From JACKAL01 sp964400355 (GTDB taxonomy: Bacteria; Bdellovibrionota; Bdellovibrionia; Bdellovibrionales; JAGQZY01): DNA of 64,000 bases. A program made the translations under genes and the position numbers. Below the pieces are notes generated by a model. That model saw only the letters and a list, made by a program, of their open reading frames with translations. It had not been told where the DNA came from and did no database searches. Position 1 is the first letter of the stretch. Each line of letters starts with the position of its first letter. Where the stretch lies: assembly GCA_964400355.1 (NCBI GenBank), contig CAYNTO010000001.1, forward strand, positions 1 to 64,000. The letters run 5' to 3'. Below, one piece after another: positions 51,878-60,346 of the stretch.

Positions 51878-52243
51878 TTAGTCCCACTCCAACGCTTTCG
51901 ATTTGATTTCCCAGATAAGTCCAAAAATAAAAAGGCCGACAAAAATCAACATGACCCAAAACATATAGGCGCCGTAACCGGCCTGAATAAATTCACGAAA
52001 CGAAACCGCCCACGGATATAAAAACAAAATCTCGATATCAAACATGATAAAGAGAATGGCGGTGAGATAAAACCGAATCGGCACGTTGGATTTCGTTGAT
52101 TCTTGACCCGGCAAACCACATTCGTAGGGCATGTACTTGGCTTTGGTTTTTTTAATTTTAGGACCGAGAAGTGAAGCTACCGTAACAAGTAGCGCACCAA
52201 ACGTGGCAACAATAATTGTGAGCACGATCACTGGAAGAATCAC
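51878..52243 (-). CDS. nuoA: NADH-quinone oxidoreductase subunit A
   Basis: Three-helix membrane subunit of complex I (121 residues) with the conserved YECGLPGQ loop and VPIRFYLTAILFIMFDIEILFLYPWA. The start is GTG with GGAGGAG four bases upstream. It is the first gene of the operon, divergent from mfd, and is followed directly by nuoH instead of nuoB, so the hydrophilic subunits must be elsewhere. Confidence 0.95.
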   Translation of the reverse strand: MILPVIVLTIIVATFGALLVTVASLLGPKIKKTKAKYMPYECGLPGQESTKSNVPIRFYLTAILFIMFDIEILFLYPWAVSFREFIQAGYGAYMFWVMLIFVGLFIFGLIWEIKSKALEWD

Positions 52244-52287
52244 GCGTCTCCTCCTCTGCGTTGGATATCAAAATATGTACCTCGAAG

Positions 52288-52316
52288 TATATACAGATTG
52301 CGCCTCTTTTTTCCAA
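52288..52316 (-). promoter_or_regulatory. Candidate nuo operon promoter
   Basis: On the minus strand TTGGAA (52311-52316), 17 bases and TATATA (52288-52293), about 45 bases before the nuoA GTG. Four of six -35 bases and a strong -10 fit the housekeeping consensus. Sequence-only inference; the divergent mfd promoter was not identified. Confidence 0.45.
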
Positions 52317-52444
52317 CACTGACGTCGTCTGCGCATAGCGCTATGTTTGCGATTTTTTTAAGGTTCGAGGGTTCATGCAACCTATCTGAAAAACTTAAAA
52401 AGCGGTCTTTCTATTGCCTGGTTAATGTGAGATAAAAACGGGCC

Positions 52445-55400
52445 ATGTTGGTTTCGAATTTTGATTCAGTTCTCAACTCTTATCTGTCCAAAAAGACCGT
52501 GGGCGACTTTTCGATCACCACATCCGACCCCATCTTCTCCTCCGCATTGGCATTGGCGACTTTTCAGTCTGTGGATCAAGCCTCCCCTCACGTGGTTGTG
52601 ACCAAAGACACTCATGACGCCGAAGCTTTTGCCGAATATTTCACACTTCTCAACACCTCTTTCGGCAGAACTGCCAAAAGCGTACGCATTCTACCCGCCC
52701 ACGACATCTCTCCGTATTCGGGCCTCTATTCCTCGCGACGTGCTCAATTGATGCGCATATCGTGGCTCTACCACGCCTTGTTTCATCCTCAGGATTCTAT
52801 TTTTGTCGCTTCCGTTAAAGCTTTAGCGCAAAGAGCTCCATCTGCTGATTATTTTATAAGCAACTGTGCCGACTACAAAAAGGGTGATGAGTTGCCAAAT
52901 GTTTTAGCAAAACATCTCTCGGGCTTGGGTTACCAATCCGTACCCGTTGTGGAGGACCCCGGCTCGTTTGCCATACGCGGTGGCGTGGTGGATATTTTCT
53001 CTCCCGCCCACGATTTGCCGGTGCGTGTGGAGCTTTTTGGCGACATCGTCGAATCCCTGCGTTTTTTTGATCCGCAAACGCAAACATCGCGAGAGGATAC
53101 TCTCACTCAGTTCACACTGACTCCAGCCAATGAGATTCTTTTTACCGACGACGCCATTCTGCGCGCCTGCAATGCTCTGGACAAACGCAAGAGCGCTACC
53201 GATTTGCAACAGCTCAAAACAATGATCCGCACGGAGAATTACTTCGATGGTCTCGATTTTTTGATCTCTGATTTTTACGCCGAGTTGAATTTACCTATTC
53301 AGTATTTTTTGCACTCCCCCTTGTCCTGGTGGCTCGATGCGGTGGACAGCGAAGCTCAATATCTCGCCGACATTTCCACACTCAACGAAGAGTATTCCAC
53401 TGAGCCAACTCACATTCCTCCGCCGTCAACACTTTACGCCGGCATCGAAGATATAAAAGCGGCTACATCACGCGCGCACATTTCTGTAGAGAGGCTGCTT
53501 TTAAGTGAGGGCGAAACACAGGAGTCCGTAGAATTCACCACGCGAAAAATCAACCCGTCCAAGGTGGCCACCTTTTCGGAACGCATGGACGATCTTACTG
53601 CGCGCGCCAGCGACTGGCTCAAGTTAAAAAAGCGCGTATATCTATTTGGCAACTCCGAACTCCAGTTTAAACGTCTTTATCCCGCATTTGAAAAAGAGGA
53701 CATCCCTTTAAAAAAATACGACCCGGCAATGCCCACGCACTCGGGCATTTATTATGTGGAAGGCCGACTCGATACGGGTTTTGATTTTCTTGGCGAAAAC
53801 TATGTGATCTTAGGCAGCGAGTACTTTGTTAAAAAAGTAGATCGCCGTCCGACCAACGTTCAGGAAACGATGTCACAGGCGCAAGCTCTGAGCTTCTCTG
53901 AACTCAAAGAGGGCGATCCGGTGGTACACGTTCTCCATGGCGTAGCGATCTACATGGGACTCACGGTTATGAGTATTTCAGGCGTAGAGGCCGAATTCCT
54001 TGAGCTTCAGTTTAAAGAGAAGGCCAAATTATTCTTACCCATCTACCGTCTCAATCAAGTTCACAAATACTTGGGTGCCGGCCAAAACCCGATTCTTGAC
54101 AAGCTCGGCGGCAAGCAATGGGAAAAAACAAAAACTAAGGTAGCCACCCGACTGCGCGAAGTGGCTAATGAACTTGTGGATCTTTATGCGAAACGACAAA
54201 TGATCCATCGGCCCACCCATGCTGTCGACACCGCTGCAGTTCACGCCTTTGAAGATGCATTCCCTTATGAGGAAACTCCGGATCAGCTGCGCGCCATGAA
54301 TGACATCAAGCGCGACCTCTCGGCAGAAAAACCCATGGACCGCTTGATTTGCGGCGATGTGGGCTTTGGAAAAACGGAAGTGGCCATGCGCGCGGCGTTT
54401 ATCGCCGCCAGCGAGGGCCGACAGGTGGCGGTTCTCGCTCCGACAACCATTTTAACTCTTCAACATTTTGAAACCTTTCAGAAAAGATTTAAAAACACAC
54501 CCTTTCAAATTGCGGTTCTCAATCGCTTTGTTTCTAACGCGGATGCCACTAAAAGCCTTCTCGCCCTCAAAGAGGGAAAGGTGGACATTCTGATCGGCAC
54601 GCATCGTATATTGAGCCAAGATGTGCAGTTTAAAGATTTGGGACTACTGATTGTCGACGAAGAACAAAAATTTGGGGTTAAACACAAAGAAAAAATTCGC
54701 CTACTCAAAAACAGCGTGGACACACTAGCCATGTCGGCCACCCCCATCCCTCGCACGCTCAACATGAGTCTCCTTGGGATCCGCGACCTGAGCTTGATCA
54801 ACACTCCGCCGGTGGATCGATTACCCACTCGCACATTTGTTTCTAAGTTCGACATGACCACCATTAAAAAATCGGTGGAGGCTGAGATCAAACGCGGTGG
54901 ACAGGTGTTCTTTTTGCACAATCGCGTGCAGAGCATTTACACTTTGGCCGATGAGCTGCGCTCCAATCTTCCGGGAATTCGCCTTGGCGTGGCCCACGGA
55001 CAAATGGATGAAGATACTTTAGAAAAGACCATGGCGGCTTTCTTTAAAAAAGAGCTAGATATATTGTTGTGCACGACCATTATTGAATCTGGAATGGATA
55101 TCCCCAACGCCAACACTATCTTTATCGATCAAGCACACGCACTGGGCTTAAGCCAGCTGTATCAACTGCGCGGGCGCGTGGGACGCGGCAAGCAACGCGC
55201 CTTCTGCTATCTATTGGTTCCGCGAAACTTGCAATTGGACTCCATCGCAAAAGAACGTTTGCGCGTGCTTCAGCAAAACACCGCACTCGGTAGTGGAATC
55301 CAAATTGCCCAATTCGATTTGGAACTCCGAGGTGCGGGGACTCTGCTTGGCGAGGAACAGTCCGGAAGTGCCGATGCCGTAGGTTATGAACTTTACATGG

Positions 55401-55885
55401 ATCTTTTGGAACAAGCGATACACGAAGCGCGCGGCATGGAGACTAAACCGGACATTGAGCCAGAGATCAATCTGCGCATCAAAGCCCTTATTCCTCACTC
55501 CTACATGCCCGACATTCGTGTGCGTTTGTCGTACTACAAAGTCCTCTCCAACATTCAATCCATTGAAGAAATCGATCGCATTGAGGCGACGTTGCGCGAT
55601 CAGTTTGGCACGCCTCCCGAGGAAACGGTCAATCTGTTTGGACTCATGATGATTCGCCACCAGTGCAAAGAGCTTGGTGTGCGCGATGTTTCCGCCGGCT
55701 CCAATGCCATTAGTTTGGCCTTTACTGAGCAGACCAAGTTCCCGGCCGCAAAGGTGATTGAGCTGGCCGCACTACCCAACAAGAAATACTCTCTCGCTCC
55801 CGACAATCGTCTCAAAGTGCGCATGAATGCTATTTCTTGGCAAAACGTCTTTGATGAACTGAACTTTCTGCTTAAATTTATCTAG
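52445..55885 (+). CDS. mfd: Transcription-repair coupling factor Mfd
   Basis: ATP-dependent translocase that removes RNA polymerase stalled at damage and recruits UvrA. The 1146 residues match the usual length. In order: UvrB-like N-terminus (to about 350), CarD-like RNA-polymerase-interaction domain near 478-560 (LKEGDPVVHVLHGVAIYMG), helicase domains with DVGFGKTE (about 636), VDEEQKFGV (about 737) and LRGRVGRGKQ, and the C-terminal TRCF domain. It stands alone, divergent from the nuo operon with a 201-base gap. No weak residue was noted. Confidence 0.96.
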   Translation: MLVSNFDSVLNSYLSKKTVGDFSITTSDPIFSSALALATFQSVDQASPHVVVTKDTHDAEAFAEYFTLLNTSFGRTAKSVRILPAHDISPYSGLYSSRRAQLMRISWLYHALFHPQDSIFVASVKALAQRAPSADYFISNCADYKKGDELPNVLAKHLSGLGYQSVPVVEDPGSFAIRGGVVDIFSPAHDLPVRVELFGDIVESLRFFDPQTQTSREDTLTQFTLTPANEILFTDDAILRACNALDKRKSATDLQQLKTMIRTENYFDGLDFLISDFYAELNLPIQYFLHSPLSWWLDAVDSEAQYLADISTLNEEYSTEPTHIPPPSTLYAGIEDIKAATSRAHISVERLLLSEGETQESVEFTTRKINPSKVATFSERMDDLTARASDWLKLKKRVYLFGNSELQFKRLYPAFEKEDIPLKKYDPAMPTHSGIYYVEGRLDTGFDFLGENYVILGSEYFVKKVDRRPTNVQETMSQAQALSFSELKEGDPVVHVLHGVAIYMGLTVMSISGVEAEFLELQFKEKAKLFLPIYRLNQVHKYLGAGQNPILDKLGGKQWEKTKTKVATRLREVANELVDLYAKRQMIHRPTHAVDTAAVHAFEDAFPYEETPDQLRAMNDIKRDLSAEKPMDRLICGDVGFGKTEVAMRAAFIAASEGRQVAVLAPTTILTLQHFETFQKRFKNTPFQIAVLNRFVSNADATKSLLALKEGKVDILIGTHRILSQDVQFKDLGLLIVDEEQKFGVKHKEKIRLLKNSVDTLAMSATPIPRTLNMSLLGIRDLSLINTPPVDRLPTRTFVSKFDMTTIKKSVEAEIKRGGQVFFLHNRVQSIYTLADELRSNLPGIRLGVAHGQMDEDTLEKTMAAFFKKELDILLCTTIIESGMDIPNANTIFIDQAHALGLSQLYQLRGRVGRGKQRAFCYLLVPRNLQLDSIAKERLRVLQQNTALGSGIQIAQFDLELRGAGTLLGEEQSGSADAVGYELYMDLLEQAIHEARGMETKPDIEPEINLRIKALIPHSYMPDIRVRLSYYKVLSNIQSIEEIDRIEATLRDQFGTPPEETVNLFGLMMIRHQCKELGVRDVSAGSNAISLAFTEQTKFPAAKVIELAALPNKKYSLAPDNRLKVRMNAISWQNVFDELNFLLKFI

Positions 55886-55963
55886 GCACTTTTTGCCTCG
55901 GTCCTTGGACCTTTCTGTTACAAAGAAATACGATTCAAAATGGGGGGTTGTTACGCTTAGAGA

Positions 55964-57532
55964 ATGCGCATAATTTCATTCTCTATCTTGGTTGTTTTTT
56001 TAACTGCAACTGCCTCCGCCAACTCGGGTTCAAAAACTATTGAGCAGATGAGTCTCGACGAGAAAGTTGGCCAACTCTTCTTCGTCGGCTTTAATGGAAA
56101 AGCAATCACTCCACAGTTTCGCAAACATTTGCAGTTCCTTAAGCCGGGTGCCGTGATCATTTTTGGCCGAAATATTAAAAGTCTAAAACAAATTGCTGGC
56201 CTCAACAACGAACTCCAGCAGGTCTCCCTGAGCGCCTCTGGGGTTCCATTATTTATTGCCGTAGATCAGGAGGGTGGCGGCGTTTCTCGCATTCACACTT
56301 CGCCGTCCATGCCGAGCGCGTTTACTATTGGTCAGACAAATGATCCGACGTTGGCTTTTCAAGCCGGCAAAGTCACGGGCGAGCTTCTTTCGCTATTAGG
56401 ATTCAATATGAATCTCGCTCCCGTGCTGGATGTTACCGACGACAAACTCCGTTCCTTTATCGGCACGCGCAGTTTTTCCGACTCTCCCCATAAAATAGGC
56501 AATATGGGCGTGGCTTTCGCTCACGGTCTTTCCGAAGGAAAAGTTATTCCCGTTGCTAAACATTTTCCCGGCCATGGACCCATCTCTTTAGACTCGCACC
56601 ACACAACACCCGAGCGGCAAATTACTTTAGAAGAGTTGTCGACATCGGATCTGGTGCCCTTTAATCAGTTTGCCGCTGCGAAATTTCAGTCGGGAATAAT
56701 GGTCGCGCACATCGCCTACCCCAAGATCGATAAATCTGGTCTGCCCGCGACTTTTTCAAAAACATTAGTAACCTCGGTGCTTAAAGAGCAACTTCAATAT
56801 GAAGGACTGATCCTGACCGACGACGTGGAAATGGGTGGCGCGGCGGTGTTTAAAAAGCTCGAAGATCGGGCTGTGGCTGCGGTGAATGCCGGCAATGATC
56901 TCATCATGTTTGGCTGGAACCAAAAAGCGCAAGTGCGCGCTAAACGTGCCATTGTGCGTGCCGTGCAAAGCGGGAAAATTTCCATGGATCGCATCAATCA
57001 AAGTGTTCAGAAAATTCTAGCGCACAAAGAACGATCCCTCGTTCCGCAAACGCGCTCGCTGGCCTCGCTGCCTTCGATCAAAGACTCGTTAGGAAAAATT
57101 GAACTGCGCCAGGCCTACGGAGACATTATCGCCCATTACTTTAAACACTTAGAGCGCTTTCAGTCGGCGGCGCACCAGTACTCGAGCTATGCTGTGTTCT
57201 CTATGTATAAGCCGTTTAATAAAGGTTTTCTAAAGCGTCTTAAGGGTGGCACCACTCGCCTTTTAAAATCTCCGGTTGTTAAAGACGTATCGCCCGGAGA
57301 ACTCCTCGTTTTTCACGTCTCCAATCAAAAGGCACTCAACGTTGCGCGGAGCCTACCGGACACGGTTCGTAAAAACACTCTCCTCGTGAGCACACTGCCA
57401 AAATTTCGATTCGAGGACAAAGAATCCTTTTTGGAAATAGTGGAGCTCCACTCCACCCATCCCGAAGTGGGTGCTTACACGGCCGAAGCGATAAATCGCG
57501 CCAAAACAGCTGTTTCATTTTTAAATTTTTAA
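55964..57532 (+). CDS. Beta-N-acetylhexosaminidase, GH3 family (NagZ-like)
   Basis: A 522-residue GH3 hydrolase with a short signal peptide (cleaved after ASA), so it is probably periplasmic. The canonical NagZ motifs are present: KVIPVAKHFPGHGPISLDSH with the Asp-His acid/base dyad and ILTDDVEMGG with the nucleophile Asp. An extra C-terminal domain of about 150 residues follows. In peptidoglycan turnover such enzymes cut GlcNAc from muropeptides. The signal peptide is unlike cytosolic NagZ. Its stop codon overlaps that of the convergent gene. Confidence 0.87.
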   Translation: MRIISFSILVVFLTATASANSGSKTIEQMSLDEKVGQLFFVGFNGKAITPQFRKHLQFLKPGAVIIFGRNIKSLKQIAGLNNELQQVSLSASGVPLFIAVDQEGGGVSRIHTSPSMPSAFTIGQTNDPTLAFQAGKVTGELLSLLGFNMNLAPVLDVTDDKLRSFIGTRSFSDSPHKIGNMGVAFAHGLSEGKVIPVAKHFPGHGPISLDSHHTTPERQITLEELSTSDLVPFNQFAAAKFQSGIMVAHIAYPKIDKSGLPATFSKTLVTSVLKEQLQYEGLILTDDVEMGGAAVFKKLEDRAVAAVNAGNDLIMFGWNQKAQVRAKRAIVRAVQSGKISMDRINQSVQKILAHKERSLVPQTRSLASLPSIKDSLGKIELRQAYGDIIAHYFKHLERFQSAAHQYSSYAVFSMYKPFNKGFLKRLKGGTTRLLKSPVVKDVSPGELLVFHVSNQKALNVARSLPDTVRKNTLLVSTLPKFRFEDKESFLEIVELHSTHPEVGAYTAEAINRAKTAVSFLNF

Positions 57533-58101
57533 ATCTGTTCTAAGAGCTCGAATACAAGGTAAATGGCGGGCTCGTTGCTCCCGTTAAAAAGCGTTTGTCG
57601 GTGCTTGCCATCGACCAGGTAAACGTGATTGTCAGGTAGTATTTCATACCATGTCGAATGATTCTCGTAGAGTTGAAACACATTGGGTGAGGACCAAGCG
57701 GCAAACACCAAGCGATCACAATTTCCCTCGGAAACAGAAATGCAGTTGTGCTGGGAGAGACGCATGAGAGTCATGCGCCCGATTTTGTAGGGAATTGCCT
57801 TCCAAATTTCATGCATGTAACTATTCAGATATCGGGGATTGAACACTGTAAATTCTGCGGATTTTACAGGGCTCTCTTTCGCATAACGATCCTCAAGCGT
57901 GCCACAGCCATAGTGGCTAGGATTCTCTACATTGGGAACCGTCGCAAGCATTAGCTGCATTCCCGGGCAATCATGCAGCCTGTTCTCGGTGCGCATAATA
58001 TGCCATACTTCTTCCACCACTTTATCGCGGTCGAAAGTGAGATCCAATTTTTGTACCAGCGCTGGCCGAAATTCATTTCTAAGAAAGGTCTCAACGATCA
58101 T
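57529..58101 (-). CDS. Putative aspartyl/asparaginyl beta-hydroxylase-like cupin protein
   Basis: A 190-residue protein that resembles the Asp/Asn beta-hydroxylase fold: GRMTLMRLSQHNCISVSEGNCDRLVFAAW, then VYLVDGKHRQTLFNGSNEPAIYLVFEL. In true enzymes the first region has an HxD/E metal site plus an Arg; here the Arg and the late His (GKHRQTLFN) are kept but the first His is a Ser, so iron binding may be lost. Function unknown. ATG at 58101 has no clear ribosome site; the frame is open 12 codons further. Its stop overlaps the GH3 stop. Confidence 0.55.
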   Translation of the reverse strand: MIVETFLRNEFRPALVQKLDLTFDRDKVVEEVWHIMRTENRLHDCPGMQLMLATVPNVENPSHYGCGTLEDRYAKESPVKSAEFTVFNPRYLNSYMHEIWKAIPYKIGRMTLMRLSQHNCISVSEGNCDRLVFAAWSSPNVFQLYENHSTWYEILPDNHVYLVDGKHRQTLFNGSNEPAIYLVFELLEQI

Positions 58102-58214
58102 AGATTTATTGTACTCACATCCGCGCTCCGCCTCCAAGCAGGGACTGAGTCTCGACGCAGGACTGCGACAGATGGAGGTAGACGAGAAATTTTACCCAAT
58201 GATAATCTAGACAA

Positions 58215-59003
58215 ATGAAAAACCTCGCTCTGCAAAATGTATGTCTTGGCCTTGTCGTCGCATTCCTCTTCGCGTGTTCTCATTCCGAAAACAAATCTAC
58301 AGAAAAGGCTCCCGAATCGTACGCAGAGTGCACCGCGCGGCACGAGGCCTTTCGCAAAGCACGTTTTTTAGAGGTACCAGAAAAATTCCGCGTGCCCTTT
58401 GCCGGCTATCATCATGTGCTCAAGTACTACAATGACACCCCTTCCATCGCTCAGATGAAAAAAGACGTGGCGAAATTAGAAAAGGAAAACAATGTCTTTG
58501 ATGCCCGCAAAGATTCGGCGAACCAAGGCCTGGACGCTCGCCTGCTCGACACTGCTCCGGGGCGCAATCGTATTTTGATCTCGTTCGAGCGTCATCGCAA
58601 TTATCGATTTGGGAAAACTGCCGACGTTACTCTTTTTCGTGCAGACTACGGCAAGCCGGAGATCACCTACTCTTGCCCGCTAGAGAACTTTAACGAACAC
58701 AATCCTTCTTTGATCTGCACTCTAAAAGGCTCTATCACCAGCGCAAAAACTCTCGATGGCAATGCGCTTTCGTTTAAGTACGACATCAAACTTCGTCTAG
58801 TTCCGATCAATGAGAACTACTTTTATTTCGAATGGCTTTCTACGGGAGACAAGCTCGATCCCGATCACTCGGCCGATTATTATCAGTTGCGCGCCATGAT
58901 TTACACTAAAAACGACGACCGCTTCTACAGAGTGGAGCACCCATATTTGGATCCAGCTGGGAATTTAAACCCCGAAACCTGTGCTGAGCTCGAAGGCCGA
59001 TAA
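58215..59003 (+). CDS. Lipoprotein of unknown function
   Basis: I do not recognise this 262-residue lipoprotein (box LFACS). After a polar region come mixed segments including LLDTAPGRNRILISFERHRNYRFGK and a beta-rich stretch ending FYFEWLSTGDKLDPDHSADYY. Two pairs of cysteines (YAECTARH, YSCPLENF, LICTLKG, PETCAEL) could form disulfides. It converges on the next gene with one base between stops. It is single and has no recognisable domain. Confidence 0.72.
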   Translation: MKNLALQNVCLGLVVAFLFACSHSENKSTEKAPESYAECTARHEAFRKARFLEVPEKFRVPFAGYHHVLKYYNDTPSIAQMKKDVAKLEKENNVFDARKDSANQGLDARLLDTAPGRNRILISFERHRNYRFGKTADVTLFRADYGKPEITYSCPLENFNEHNPSLICTLKGSITSAKTLDGNALSFKYDIKLRLVPINENYFYFEWLSTGDKLDPDHSADYYQLRAMIYTKNDDRFYRVEHPYLDPAGNLNPETCAELEGR

Positions 59004-59004
59004 C

Positions 59005-59418
59005 CTACTCTTCAGGTGTGGCGCGGCTATTTGATTCTTCGTCTAGCTGACGCCGACGCTCGCGAGCAATGTATTTCCAATACACCAGTAAGCTGATCAC
59101 GTGAAACCCAAATGCCCAGTTGTCGGTGCTCTCACGACCAAGAGTTAAAAAAAACAGGATCTGCGAGATCGCGACCACGTGAAATAGGAGAATACGAAAT
59201 GGTTTTTCTCGCAAAAGTGCCCATGCCACTATGGGATAAAGTGCTGCCGGTAAGATCACGCGAAGGTAGACTTCCGCAGGAGAGCTAGCGCGCTCGGCGG
59301 TGAGGTTCATAAGAACATCGATGGCTAGATACAGTTGAACAGCCAAAGCCACTAGGTACAATCCGCCTAAAATCTTTAGATATTTGTTGAGATCTTTTTG
59401 ATTTTGCACCGAAATCAT
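59005..59418 (-). CDS. Small integral membrane protein
   Basis: A 137-residue protein with about four membrane helices (LNKYLKILGGLYLVALAVQLYLAI and the LRVILPAALYPIVAWAL segment among them) and a charged C-terminus (ARERRRQLDEESNS). Not recognised. It is the last gene after atpC-59430 on the minus strand; the TTG at 59433 overlaps the upstream stop in TTGA, while ATG at 59418 has TGAGG nine bases upstream and was chosen. Confidence 0.65.
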   Translation of the reverse strand: MISVQNQKDLNKYLKILGGLYLVALAVQLYLAIDVLMNLTAERASSPAEVYLRVILPAALYPIVAWALLREKPFRILLFHVVAISQILFFLTLGRESTDNWAFGFHVISLLVYWKYIARERRRQLDEESNSRATPEE

Positions 59419-59429
59419 AAACCCGGGCC

Positions 59430-59930
59430 TCAATCGACGCGTTCGATTCGGAGGTTTCCGATCACAGGCACCGGAACTTCGAGTGTTTCAATTCCTCGTC
59501 GGCCGAGGCGCATCACCAGCTTCTGGTTCTTTTCGGGACGAGCCACGGTCACTGAATCTTTTTCGTAAATCACATCGAGGGCCACTTCTTTGGAGCCGAT
59601 AACGAGTTTTACTGTGTCGTTGCTCCATTGCTTACGATCAATCATTAAGAAAAAGCCTATAGGATCCACCGCATCGGCAGAAAAATTTGAGCGCACGACA
59701 CGCTTTTCCGGTTTGCCCTCTTCGACCACCGTAGAGTGCTCTAACCAATTCAAATTGCTGTCTTTAAATAACGTCCACGTTAGAAATTTTTTTTTGAGAA
59801 CAGGTAACTTTAGATTTGCCGTGCAGGTGACTTTATACCCGGCGGAGGTGTCTTCACCCTGCAGATGAATTTGTACATTTTGAAGGAAGCCAGAGTACTG
59901 AAATCTCAGAGCGTCTGGCCCATTTGTCAT
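59430..59930 (-). CDS. Unknown beta-rich protein, DUF3108-like
   Basis: A 166-residue protein without a signal peptide. It is beta-rich, with FQYSGFLQNVQIHLQGEDT and VKLVIGSKEVALDVIYEKDSV, a pattern that vaguely resembles DUF3108; I am not confident of this match. It follows atpC by five bases, suggesting it is in the atp transcript, but no function in ATP synthesis is known for such a protein. Coding is supported by the tight spacing and by its length. Confidence 0.6.
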   Translation of the reverse strand: MTNGPDALRFQYSGFLQNVQIHLQGEDTSAGYKVTCTANLKLPVLKKKFLTWTLFKDSNLNWLEHSTVVEEGKPEKRVVRSNFSADAVDPIGFFLMIDRKQWSNDTVKLVIGSKEVALDVIYEKDSVTVARPEKNQKLVMRLGRRGIETLEVPVPVIGNLRIERVD

Positions 59931-59935
59931 GAGTT

Positions 59936-60337
59936 TTACTGCTCTTTAACAGTTTTTACGCGCGCATCGGCGCGCTCGAACTTGCGTTTATTTTTATTAA
60001 AATTTTCGTAGTTCGTTGTGCCCAATGCCTCGAGAGCTTTGGTGCGGGCGGCTTCGGCGCGGGGGAGATTGATCTCCTCTTTCGCTTCGGCCGTTTCTGC
60101 AAGAACGTTCACTTCACCCGACGCAGTCACTTCGCAATATCCCCAACTGATGGCCACGCGCTGCTCGCTGTTGTCCGCAAGCTTGTAGCTAAGAACACCG
60201 GCTTCGAGAGTTGTGATTAGAGGGGCGTGCCCTGGTAGAATTTCAAGCTCTCCACGATACGCAGGAACCTTCGCCTCTTTGAGAGGCGCTTTTTCCAAAA
60301 TCTTTTTTGCCGGTGTAACCAACGTCAGAGTGAACAT
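59936..60337 (-). CDS. atpC: F1F0 ATP synthase subunit epsilon
   Basis: Epsilon subunit of the F1 stalk, which links rotation to the catalytic head and can inhibit ATP hydrolysis. The 133-residue protein has the N-terminal beta-sandwich (VTPAKKILEKAPLKEAKVPAYRGELEILPGHAPLITTLEAG) and a C-terminal helical part. AAGGA precedes the ATG. It lies nine bases after atpD and five bases before an unknown gene. Length and start are typical. Confidence 0.93.
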   Translation of the reverse strand: MFTLTLVTPAKKILEKAPLKEAKVPAYRGELEILPGHAPLITTLEAGVLSYKLADNSEQRVAISWGYCEVTASGEVNVLAETAEAKEEINLPRAEAARTKALEALGTTNYENFNKNKRKFERADARVKTVKEQ

Positions 60338-60346
60338 CGCGATTCC

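Noticed and set aside
52360..52385. tRNA T-arm-like GGTTCGAGG before mfd
   Set aside because: No acceptor, D or anticodon arms can be formed around it.
55895..55915. GGTCC/GGACC palindrome after mfd as terminator
   Set aside because: The loop would be two bases, too tight for a hairpin, and the T run after it is short.
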